In this document: positions 1 to 5,909 of the stretch, piece after piece
Layout: each line of letters opens with the position of its first letter
Position numbering within the stretch: position 1 is the first letter of the stretch
NCBI GenBank assembly: GCA_028687495.1
Contig: JAQUAA010000021.1
Span: 1 to 9,852, forward strand
Direction of reading: 5' to 3'
Length of the DNA: 9,852 nucleotides
Origin: Minisyncoccota bacterium
GTDB taxonomy: Bacteria > Patescibacteriota > Minisyncoccia > Minisyncoccales > RBG-13-42-11
Made by a program: the position numbers and the translations under genes
The notes under the pieces: generated by a model
Told to the model about the DNA's origin: nothing
What the model saw: the letters and a program-made list of their open reading frames with translations, nothing else
Databases searched by the model: none

Positions 1-183
1 CGGAGCTATTATTCTCACCATATCAACGCCTGCCCGAAAAGCAGCCAGGGAGGACAAAGCCGGAGAACCTGAATAAAATTCCGAACCCCCAATGACCAGC
101 AAAAGACCGAAGTCGTATTTTCTAGAATCCAGCGGCCTTGGTTTATAAATGTTTTTTAAAATTTCTTTGTTAGTTTCAATCAT
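1..183 (-). CDS. nnrD: NAD(P)H-hydrate dehydratase (NnrD / YjeF C-terminal family), 5' end only
   Basis: Only the first 61 codons are present; the gene runs off the left edge. The family is an ADP/ATP-dependent dehydratase with a ribokinase-like fold. It repairs damaged NADHX and NADPHX back to NAD(P)H in the cytoplasm. Seen here: a short N-terminal segment, then an 'RKYDFG' lead-in to strand 1, the glycine motif VIGGSEFYSGSPAL (about residues 30-43), and 'LAAFRAGVDMVRIIAP' (46-61). This matches the family pattern of a VxGGSxxYxGAP loop followed by an AAxRxGAxxV helix and strand. The catalytic C-terminal half lies outside the window, so activity cannot be judged. The ATG lies 28 bp after the ftsZ stop on the same strand and is preceded by an A/T run ending in AATATG, with no Shine-Dalgarno motif. 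It is probably the last visible member of the ftsZ transcription unit. Whether it is fused to a YjeF_N epimerase domain cannot be seen; that domain would normally precede this one, and it does not here. Confidence 0.82.
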   Translation of the reverse strand, partial: MIETNKEILKNIYKPRPLDSRKYDFGLLLVIGGSEFYSGSPALSSLAAFRAGVDMVRIIAP

Positions 184-211
184 ATTTTTTTATTTTTAAA
201 ATTTAAGACCT

Positions 212-1549
212 TTATCCTTTCTCCAATTTTTTTCTCAAAAAGGCGGGTGTTTCCCAAAATTTTTCTTTCTCCAACATGTCTTTCTCAAGCTCTTCCGCTT
301 CTTTTCTGATTTGAAGAGCGTTTTTCCTTACTTTCTCCTCGCTGGCATTAGAAGAATTGTTTTCGTCCGTTTTTTCTTCCGCCTCGGGAAAATGCTCTTC
401 TCTCTGTTTTGCTTTTTTCTTTAATACCAACTTTCTTTTTTTCTTTCTTGTTTTAGTTTTTGGTTTTTCAACTTTCTCTTCTTTCTTTTCTTCTTTTATT
501 CTTTTTGTCTTTTTAACTTTTTTCTGCGGAGAATCGGAAATAAAAATATTCTTTCCCCCGCAACCCGTAGCCAATAAGGTTGTTTTGATGATGTTCGAAT
601 ATTTCTTACTTTGGGAAATGCCGAAAATGATTTTAGCCTGAGGATTGGCTAGTTCCGAAATCGTTCTCGATATCTGACTGACGTCGGAAAGAGAAAGATC
701 CTTTTCTCCGGCGATATTGAATAAAACTCCCTTTGCCCCCTTAATGCCGTAAGAATATAAAGGAGAATTAAGCACCTTGGTCGTTAAATCCTTGATGGCA
801 TTTTCTTTTCTCGGGGTTTCAATTGAATTTAAATAAGTTAATCTTCCTCGTCCCTCCAAAATCGTTCTGAAATCGGCAAAATCGATGTTGATCAAGCCCG
901 GTTCGTAAATTGTTTCTATCAGACCCCCTAGGCTTTCCGACAGAAATTTATTGATCACGGAAAGAGCTTCTTTTAAAGGCGTATCTTTATTGATAATCTG
1001 AAAAACCCTGTCATTGGGAATAATGGTGATTGCGTTCAAATGATTTTTTACGTTTTTAAGAGCTTCCATGGCAATCTCCATTTTTTTATCTCCCTCAAAC
1101 TTGAAAGGCAGAGTGAAAATTCCGTAAGTCAGGTTCCCCAAATTCTTGGAGATTTTGGCAAAAACAGAAGCGGCTCCTGAACCCGTTCCCCCGCCCAGAC
1201 AAGCCACTAAAATAGATAAATCCTGTCCTTCCAAGAGTTTCTTGATTCTTTCTTTTTCATTTTGAGCAGCTGTTTTTCCCAATTCAGCATTCATCCCGGT
1301 ACCCAAACCGCGAGTCAAATTCTGACCGAATTGAAACTTAGTTGTTTTCCGGCTGCAGCCTCTCAGTGACTTGAAATCGGTGTTGGCAACGATAAAACTG
1401 GCCTTGGGCATCCGGGAAGCAATTTCAGAAACGATGTTACCCCCTCCGCCGCCAATTCCAATAACCCTGATTTTTGTCTTTTTTATTCCCTCTTGCACCG
1501 GCTCTTCTGCCGGTTTTTTCACTTTTTCTTTGACCGCCTTTTTTGCCAT
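212..1549 (-). CDS. ftsZ: Divergent cell-division GTPase FtsZ with charged tails
   Basis: FtsZ is a tubulin-like GTPase that polymerises into the Z-ring and recruits the divisome. Seen in the 445-residue product: a lysine-rich N-tail (1-27), the nucleotide-binding start IGIGGGGGN (30-38), RGLGTGMN (80-87), the tubulin signature GGGTGSG (119-125), and the T7 loop NIDFADF (221-227). Both catalytic aspartates (D223, D226) are kept. The second domain ends near residue 332. A strongly basic linker (343-383, 24 of 41 residues K/R) is followed by an acidic stretch (384-406), a charged helix-like stretch, and the terminal peptide FWETPAFLRKK (431-441). That peptide matches the FtsZ C-terminal anchor motif (E. 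coli DIPAFLRKQ) that binds FtsA, ZipA or SepF. The loop after T7 (LEGRGRLTYLNS) differs from the usual MGYAMMGTG-like motif, so this is a divergent member or a second FtsZ paralogue. It is 24 bp downstream of the DUF3467 gene with no SD; the start context is GATATG. Confidence 0.93.
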   Translation of the reverse strand: MAKKAVKEKVKKPAEEPVQEGIKKTKIRVIGIGGGGGNIVSEIASRMPKASFIVANTDFKSLRGCSRKTTKFQFGQNLTRGLGTGMNAELGKTAAQNEKERIKKLLEGQDLSILVACLGGGTGSGAASVFAKISKNLGNLTYGIFTLPFKFEGDKKMEIAMEALKNVKNHLNAITIIPNDRVFQIINKDTPLKEALSVINKFLSESLGGLIETIYEPGLINIDFADFRTILEGRGRLTYLNSIETPRKENAIKDLTTKVLNSPLYSYGIKGAKGVLFNIAGEKDLSLSDVSQISRTISELANPQAKIIFGISQSKKYSNIIKTTLLATGCGGKNIFISDSPQKKVKKTKRIKEEKKEEKVEKPKTKTRKKKRKLVLKKKAKQREEHFPEAEEKTDENNSSNASEEKVRKNALQIRKEAEELEKDMLEKEKFWETPAFLRKKLEKG

Positions 1550-1573
1550 ATCTTAACTCAGTATATCCCTTTT

Positions 1574-1861
1574 TTACCTTTTTTCAACCTGAAAACCGAG
1601 GGGAGTTTCGGGCGCCGAAGCCTCCTCAATCTTGCCAAATTTCTCTTCGTATTTGGTAAGGTTTTCCGAAAGAGCCTTGACCATTCTTTTAACGTGGCCG
1701 GGGCTCATAATCACCCTGGAAGACAGTATGCCTTCCGGAGGCGAAATCAGGAAAAAATCTAAAACAAATTCTTCCTTGGTATGAAGAATTTGCATTAAAT
1801 TGGAATAAACGCCCTTTACATCTTCGTCTTTTGCTTTAACCTTGATTTCTTGTTCTGGCAT
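1574..1861 (-). CDS. DUF3467 family protein
   Basis: This is a 95-residue soluble protein with no signal peptide or membrane segment. The core at about residues 15-78 carries the family hallmarks: GVYSNLMQILHTKEEFVLDF (17-36), then 'PPEG' and SSRVIMSPGHVKRM (47-60), then an amphipathic helix with 'ENLTKYEEKFG' (66-76). This closely resembles DUF3467 (Pfam PF11950), a small, widely distributed bacterial family whose function I do not know. The C-terminal tail (79-95) is variable and rich in E, P and A. The gene lies 52 bp downstream of tRNA-Gln and 24 bp upstream of ftsZ on the same strand, so co-transcription with ftsZ is likely. That association is the only functional hint. The start is TAATATG without an SD motif. 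The family call is firm; a role in division would be guilt by association only. Confidence 0.88.
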   Translation of the reverse strand: MPEQEIKVKAKDEDVKGVYSNLMQILHTKEEFVLDFFLISPPEGILSSRVIMSPGHVKRMVKALSENLTKYEEKFGKIEEASAPETPLGFQVEKR

Positions 1862-1913
1862 ATTAGAATTTTTTAATTTTCATAATTTTATTCTCTGACC
1901 TTTAATATTTTTG

Positions 1914-1984
1914 CTGCCGGGCTTGGATTCGAACCAAGATACATAGCTCCAGAGGCTATAGTCCTACCATTAGACGACCCGGCA
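1914..1984 (-). tRNA. tRNA-Gln (anticodon CTG)
   Basis: A complete 71-nt cloverleaf. The acceptor TGCCGGG pairs with CCCGGCA (7 bp). The D arm is GTC/GAC around a loop containing GG. The anticodon stem ATAGC/GCTAT encloses loop CTCTGGA, giving anticodon CTG, which reads CAG. The variable loop is 4 nt and the T arm is CTTGG-TTCGAAT-CCAAG. The U1-A72 pair and discriminator G73 agree with glutamine identity elements known from E. coli. CCA is not encoded (G73 is followed by CAAA). The mature 5' end is 6 nt (TAATAT) after the ftsX stop codon, so it is almost certainly co-transcribed with ftsX. RNase P cleavage here would define the 3' end of the ftsX message. Confidence 0.96.
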
Positions 1985-1990
1985 ATATTA

Positions 1991-2899
1991 TTAAACCCTA
2001 AGGTATCTTCTGACAGCAATCAAACTGGAAAGCATCCCCAATCCAACCCCGGCCGTTATTTGGATCAATAAGATCAGCCAAAAATTACCGACGAAAATTT
2101 GGAACAGACTGAGTCCCGGGAATAAATACTCCACCTTTGAATTGAACCCCCACGTCAAAACAAGGAAAAGCAAAAGGCAAATCAGAGCTGCGGCGAACCC
2201 GCAAACCGCTCCCTGCACCAGAAAGGGTCCTCTGATAAACCGGTTGGAAGCTCCGACTAACCGCTGAATTTTAATTTCTTCCCTCGAATTGTAAATCGCC
2301 AATCTGATGGTGTTGAAAGCGACTAGAATCGCCACAATCGCCAGAATTATCGAAAAAACAATTCCCGCCTTGTTGAAATTGGAAGTTAAAGCAAAAATTC
2401 TTTCAATCACCGGTTTTCTTTCGTGATAATCAACTTTTTCAATCAAATAATCAAAATTGGAATCATCCAGAAAAGTGGCTACCGCCTCGTATTGATTGGC
2501 CTGGAAGGCCTTGATATCCAGCGAAGCCAAGAAGGGGTTGGTCCCCACTTCAGACAAAGATTCCATTAAAACCGTGTTGTCCTGGTGTTTTTCGGTAAAT
2601 CTCTTAAATGCTTCTTCTTTGGAAATGTATTCCACTTCCCTGACTTGCGGGATGTTGGTAATTTCGTCTTTGACTTTCAGAATGTCCTCTTCCGCGGTTT
2701 CGTATTTGAAATAAACGGAAATATCGACTTTTTCCTGAAGTTTCTCAATTAAAAAATCACTCGCATCCTTGAAAATGAAAAGTGAAGTTATCATGGCAAT
2801 GACCATCGCCATGATAAAAATATTCGCCGCCACCAATCCCCCGTCCCTGGCTAAACTCTTCCATCCCGAACGAAATGCTCTTTTTAGTAAAGTAAACAT
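1991..2899 (-). CDS. ftsX: Cell-division ABC transporter permease FtsX
   Basis: FtsX is the membrane half of the FtsEX complex. In studied bacteria, ATP hydrolysis by FtsE is relayed through FtsX to extracytoplasmic peptidoglycan hydrolases or their activators. The 302 residues show the family topology: TM1 at about 22-43, a large extracytoplasmic domain (about 44-175), TM2 at about 178-203, TM3 at about 226-251, and TM4 at about 264-296. The conserved cytoplasmic stretch after TM2, NTIRLAIYNSREEIKIQRLV (196-215) followed by GASNRFIRGPF, is the FtsX hallmark and contacts FtsE. The length is normal. The gene follows ftsE by 16 bp and is followed at 6 nt by tRNA-Gln. The start context is CTACATG with no SD, so translation may be coupled to ftsE. 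The extracytoplasmic partner cannot be told from this window. Confidence 0.95.
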   Translation of the reverse strand: MFTLLKRAFRSGWKSLARDGGLVAANIFIMAMVIAMITSLFIFKDASDFLIEKLQEKVDISVYFKYETAEEDILKVKDEITNIPQVREVEYISKEEAFKRFTEKHQDNTVLMESLSEVGTNPFLASLDIKAFQANQYEAVATFLDDSNFDYLIEKVDYHERKPVIERIFALTSNFNKAGIVFSIILAIVAILVAFNTIRLAIYNSREEIKIQRLVGASNRFIRGPFLVQGAVCGFAAALICLLLFLVLTWGFNSKVEYLFPGLSLFQIFVGNFWLILLIQITAGVGLGMLSSLIAVRRYLRV

Positions 2900-2915
2900 G
2901 TAGCTGTGATTATAT

Positions 2916-3596
2916 TTATAGAATGAAACGACCCTTTTCTTCGTCTCTGATTATTTTGCCGTCCTGGAGTGTAACCACTCTTTTCCCCAAAGAATTGATC
3001 ACTTCCCTGTTATGGGTGGCTAAAATCACCGTTGTGCCGATTTCATTGATATTCAATAAAAGCCGGATAATATCCAAAGTATGATAGGGATCGAGATTGC
3101 CGGTCGGCTCATCCGCCAGAATAACTTCCGGCCGGTGGATCAAAGCCCGGGCGATGGCCACTCTTTGTTTTTCTCCCCCCGAAAGCTGGGCCGGGAAATT
3201 ACATGCTTTTTTCGTTAAACCGACGATGTCCAACACTTCGGCCACATCTCGGGCAATTTCCGAATCGGAAGCGCCGACGACCTCCATGGCATAAGCTATG
3301 TTTTCGTAAGCGGTTTTTGAGGGAAGCAACTTGTAATCCTGGAAAACAGCTCCGATTTTCCTTCTTAATTCCGGCAGCTGCTCTAATTTTATCTTTGAAA
3401 AATCGTAATTGTTAAAAAAGATTCGTCCGTTGGTCGGTTTCTCTTCAGCCAGAAGCAGTCTGAGCAAGGTGGTTTTACCGGCACCCGATCTGCCCACAAG
3501 AGAAACGAACTCTTTCGGCTTCACCTCAAAAGATACGTCGTTAAGGGCTACGGTATTTGGGGGATAAATTTTGGTGATATTTTGGAATTTGATCAT
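2916..3596 (-). CDS. ftsE: Cell-division ATP-binding protein FtsE
   Basis: This is the ATPase of the FtsEX complex at the division site, on the cytoplasmic face of the membrane. All ABC motifs are visible in the 226 residues: Walker A GRSGAGKT (35-42), Q-loop Q86 within AVFQDYKLLP, signature LSGGEKQ (138-144), Walker B VILADE (158-163) followed by PTGNLD, and switch histidine H195 in ATHNREV. The text 'FQDYKLLPSKTAYENIAYAM' is typical of FtsE rather than of other small ABC ATPases, and ftsX directly follows. The ATG overlaps the prfB stop by one base (TAATG), indicating translational coupling to RF2. The prfB-ftsE-ftsX order is known from Firmicutes and other phyla as well. The length is standard and no key residue is missing. 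Confidence 0.97.
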   Translation of the reverse strand: MIKFQNITKIYPPNTVALNDVSFEVKPKEFVSLVGRSGAGKTTLLRLLLAEEKPTNGRIFFNNYDFSKIKLEQLPELRRKIGAVFQDYKLLPSKTAYENIAYAMEVVGASDSEIARDVAEVLDIVGLTKKACNFPAQLSGGEKQRVAIARALIHRPEVILADEPTGNLDPYHTLDIIRLLLNINEIGTTVILATHNREVINSLGKRVVTLQDGKIIRDEEKGRFIL

Positions 3597-4697
3597 TAAA
3601 TTTTTATTTCTGCCTCAATGAATTGTTCTAAGTTCCCGTCCAAAACAGCTTCTGCCTCGGAAGTTTCAACGCCGGTCCTCAAATCTTTGACCAATTTATA
3701 GGGATGCAAAACATAACTTCTTATCTGGTTTCCCCAACTGGCGGAAATCTGTTTTCCTTTAATCTTTTTTATTTCATTCTGACTCGTTTCGGCTCGTAAT
3801 TGAAGAAGCTTGGCAATCAAAATTTTCAATGCTTTTTCCCGGTTTAGCGCCTGTGATCTTTCGCTCTGGCAGGCGACAGTAACGCCGCTTGGCAAATGCG
3901 TCATTCTTATTGCCGTTTCTTTCTTGTTGACGTACTGGCCGCCCGGGCCCGAAGACCGGAATGTTTCCATTTCCAATTCTTCCGGTTTGATTTTTATTTC
4001 CGATTCATCGGCTTTGGGAATTTCGGGCAATACCTCGACTAAAGTAAAAGAAGTATGGCGGAGCTTGTTTGCGGAAAAAGGCGAAAGCCTCACCAATCTG
4101 TGGACGCCGTTCTCTTTTCTTAAAAAACCGAAGGCATAATTTCCCTTAATTTCCAGGGTAGCTGCTTTTGTGCCTATTCTTCCTTCAGGACCCCCCGGCT
4201 CGCCAAAAGACTGATGTAAAATTTTAGTTTGGAATCCTTTGGAAGCACAATATCTTTCATACATTCTCAGCAGCATTGTCGCCCAATCCTGCGCATCCTG
4301 ACCTCCAGCTCCGGAAAAAATTGATAAAATTGCCGGTCCTCTGTCGTATTTTCCAGAAAGAAAAATTCTGAATTCTTCGTTTTTTAATTTCTTTTCAAAT
4401 TTGCTGATTTCTTTCTCCAGCTCCGATTCTTCCTCCTCCAATTCTCCTAATTTTTTGATATCTTCTAACTCATTTTTCAGTTTATTAATGATCCCGGCTT
4501 CTTCTTTCAGTTGATTTAGTTTTTGATTAATCTCTATTGCTTTATCTTTATCCTGCCAAAAATCAGATTTTTCGGTTTCTTTCTCCAATTCCTGAACCCG
4601 AGACGATAATGAACCTCGATGCGCTTTGTCAAAGACAGTCCGCCAGAAGACGGATTCTTTTTTCTAATGATTCAATTTTCTCCGAAACAGTCGCCAT
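3596..4697 (-). CDS. prfB: Peptide chain release factor 2, expressed through a programmed +1 frameshift
   Basis: RF2 recognises UAA and UGA stop codons and triggers peptide release in the ribosome. The reading frame is split. From the ATG at 4697, 22 codons (MATVSEKIESLEKRIRLLAD, then Cys-Leu) run to CTT followed by in-frame TGA. Reading CTT and skipping one T continues as GAC AAA GCG ..., and joins the long frame that ends at 3596. The joined product is 366 residues, matching E. coli RF2 (365). In joined numbering, the stop-recognition tripeptide SPF falls at 205-207 and the catalytic GGQ (in SSGPGGQYVN) at 252-254, essentially the E. coli positions. An N-terminal coiled-coil domain is present. 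A TTG at 4588 would give a shorter open frame but would lose about 36 N-terminal residues, so I reject it. The stop overlaps the ftsE ATG (TAATG). A likely promoter lies between tRNA-Thr and this gene. Confidence 0.95.
4628..4634 (-). promoter_or_regulatory. RF2 programmed +1 ribosomal frameshift site (CTTTGAC)
   Basis: The minus strand reads CTT TGA C at codons 22-23 of prfB, identical to the conserved RF2 autoregulatory slippery site CUU UGA C. When RF2 is scarce, termination at UGA is slow, the tRNA-Leu on CUU slips +1 to UUU, and translation continues with GAC to make full-length RF2. The UGA is at codon 23 here, against codon 26 in E. coli. The upstream stimulatory Shine-Dalgarno-like element is weak: GGCGGAC lies 3 nt before CTT, where E. 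coli has AGGGGG at the same spacing. Confidence 0.95.
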
Positions 4698-4708
4698 ATT
4701 CTTGAATT

Positions 4709-4717
4709 ATTTTACCA
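4709..4717 (-). promoter_or_regulatory. Candidate extended -10 promoter of prfB-ftsEX
   Basis: The minus strand reads TGGTAAAAT: an extended -10 (TGn) plus TAAAAT, one mismatch from TATAAT. It lies 11 nt before the prfB ATG and downstream of tRNA-Thr. No good -35 is seen 16-18 bp upstream (T/C-rich). Transcription would start about 5 nt before the ATG, giving an almost leaderless message. The same TAAAAT-to-ATG distance of 11 nt occurs at murJ. Such A/T-rich hexamers also arise by chance in a gap of this composition. Confidence 0.4.
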
Positions 4718-4737
4718 TTTTTATCTTAAATGAAAAG

Positions 4738-4809
4738 AGCCGGAGGTGAGACTCGAACTCACGACCCACGGTTTACGAAACCGTTGCTCTGCCACTGAGC
4801 TACTCCGGC
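4738..4809 (-). tRNA. tRNA-Thr (anticodon CGT)
   Basis: A complete 72-nt cloverleaf. The acceptor GCCGGAG pairs with CTCCGGC. The D arm is GCTC-AGTGGCA-GAGC. The anticodon stem ACGGT/ACCGT encloses loop TTCGTAA, giving anticodon CGT, which reads ACG. The variable loop is GGGTC and the T arm is GTGAG-TTCGAGT-CTCAC. The discriminator is U and no CCA is encoded. The 5' end is 7 nt after the stop codon of the bPH2/AlbA_2 gene, and the prfB ATG follows 40 nt after the 3' end. It therefore sits inside the same-strand gene array. Confidence 0.96.
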
Positions 4810-4816
4810 AAATAAC

Positions 4817-5815
4817 CTAATTTTCCCGCCAATGGGATTTGATGTAATCGGCTGCCTCACTCATCATCAAAGCCGTGGTGGCGTTGCCTGTTCTCACGTA
4901 AAATTCCTCGGCATTATTAAACTTTAAATAAACCGGGGCATCACTCGGCGATACCTCCACCAGGCAAACATCTCGGCCGTTGATTTCCTCAAAATTAAGT
5001 TTAACGAACTGTCTGAATTTGGCTCCCAGCGCGGCGTTGAAGATATGGTTGAAATGGTTTTCAAAGCCGTCTCTGTCGGTTCGCGGCAGGCTTTGGTAAT
5101 CGTCTTGCAGACCAATAGGGGTTTTATTGTCGCTTATGCCGATTATCAATCTGCCGCCGTCCAGATTGAGAAAACTGGCAATAACCTTCATCGTCGTCTT
5201 TTCCAAATCCTTGTTCACGAATTTTCTTTTAATGTCCCATCTGAAGCTTTCTTTGAATTCCAAATTCTGATTTTCTCCCCCAAGAATCAAATCCAGAACC
5301 GACAGTTTTTGATCTTTTCCGTCCTTTGAAACATTAATCATCCTGTCGATCAGGCTTTTTAGAGTGTCGGCGATTAATTCGGCGTTTTCTATATTTTTCA
5401 AAGAAAGGATTTTCTTTGAATTCAAGTCGCGGATAACAACCGTTCCGCAATTGGTCAGTTTTTCAAACAGATTTTGTTTAAAAACAACTTCTTTTACGTC
5501 TTTTAAGGGAAGGGATTTTTGAGTGACGGAAAAAATGCCTTTTTTCCTTATTATTTCCTTTTCCCTGATTTCGTAATTTTCATTCTGCCATCTCAAAAAA
5601 ACAATAAAAGTAACGAAGAGTTGAAGCAAGGAAGCGGATAAAACCAAAGCGTAGTCGTAACGGATGAATTTGGCTAAGGTAAGACGTAAAATCTGCTCGT
5701 AATTGGCGGCGTAAACCGAAAGAACTAAAAGAATTCCGACAAAAATCTCGACAATGACAATGTTTTTTATCAGCGCCAGCGGTCCCCTTTTGATTGTTAT
5801 CGGATATTTGATCAT
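4817..5815 (-). CDS. Membrane-anchored bacterial PH (bPH2) and AlbA_2 / Schlafen-type domain protein
   Basis: Function unknown. The product has 332 residues. Two membrane segments lie at about 15-36 and 54-76. A compact domain at about 78-157 begins YEIREKEIIRKKGIFSVTQK and continues SLPLKDVKEVVFKQNLFEKL, the pattern of bacterial PH-like (DUF304/bPH2, YdbS-type) domains that follow two membrane helices. From about 183 to 310 there is an AlbA_2 domain (PF04326, Schlafen/'divergent AAA-4' group): NLEFKESF (184-191), then VIASFLNLDGGRLIIGISDN (211-230), 'PIGLQDDYQSL', 'NHIFNAALGAKF', then 'VEVSPSDAPVYLK' and 'EEFYVRTGNAT'. This fold is implicated in nucleic-acid binding or processing in some proteins. 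I see no ATPase module. I chose the ATG at 5815 because an upstream in-frame ATG at 5887 would put 24 codons inside tRNA-Gly. The start is only 4 nt from the tRNA 3' end. The domain calls are by eye; the bPH2 call is the weaker one. Confidence 0.8.
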   Translation of the reverse strand: MIKYPITIKRGPLALIKNIVIVEIFVGILLVLSVYAANYEQILRLTLAKFIRYDYALVLSASLLQLFVTFIVFLRWQNENYEIREKEIIRKKGIFSVTQKSLPLKDVKEVVFKQNLFEKLTNCGTVVIRDLNSKKILSLKNIENAELIADTLKSLIDRMINVSKDGKDQKLSVLDLILGGENQNLEFKESFRWDIKRKFVNKDLEKTTMKVIASFLNLDGGRLIIGISDNKTPIGLQDDYQSLPRTDRDGFENHFNHIFNAALGAKFRQFVKLNFEEINGRDVCLVEVSPSDAPVYLKFNNAEEFYVRTGNATTALMMSEAADYIKSHWREN

Positions 5816-5819
5816 ATTA

Positions 5820-5891
5820 AGCGGGTGAGCGGAGTCGAACCGCCGTCTACTCCTTGGGAAGGAGTCATAATAGCCGTTATACGACACCCGC
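5820..5891 (-). tRNA. tRNA-Gly (anticodon CCC)
   Basis: A complete 72-nt cloverleaf. The acceptor GCGGGTG pairs with CACCCGC. The D stem is short and weak (GTA with TAT, including a G-U pair), with a loop carrying GG. The anticodon stem ACTCC/GGAGT encloses loop TTCCCAA, giving anticodon CCC, which reads GGG. The T arm is GGCGG-TTCGACT-CCGCT with a terminal G-U. Discriminator U73 fits bacterial tRNA-Gly, and CCA is not encoded. The 5' end is 18 nt after the ftsB-like stop codon. The 3' end is only 4 nt (TAAT) before the ATG of the next protein gene. Confidence 0.95.
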
Positions 5892-5909
5892 CCATTTTCA
5901 AGGGCGAAA

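Noticed and set aside
400..530. Pyrimidine-rich low-complexity DNA resembling a repeat
   Set aside because: It encodes the lysine/arginine-rich FtsZ linker. The units are irregular and need no repeat or mobile element explanation.
357..641. Hydrophobic 94-codon plus-strand frame opposite ftsZ
   Set aside because: The phenylalanine-rich translation is the complement of the lysine-rich FtsZ linker codons. There is no independent support.
1862..1913. Possible promoter (TAAAAT at 1885-1890, minus strand) before the DUF3467 gene
   Set aside because: No -35 and no extended -10 are present, and the stretch is very A/T rich. Read-through from ftsX/tRNA-Gln is simpler, so it is not listed as a feature.
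4537..4588. TTG start at 4588 giving a 330-aa RF2
   Set aside because: It omits the conserved N-terminal part. The CTTTGAC frameshift and upstream ATG at 4697 give the normal 366-residue length with motifs at the E. coli positions.
5816..5887. N-terminal extension of the bPH2/AlbA_2 protein from the ATG at 5887
   Set aside because: These 24 codons lie inside the well-formed tRNA-Gly. The ATG at 5815 follows the tRNA and begins the recognisable membrane domain.
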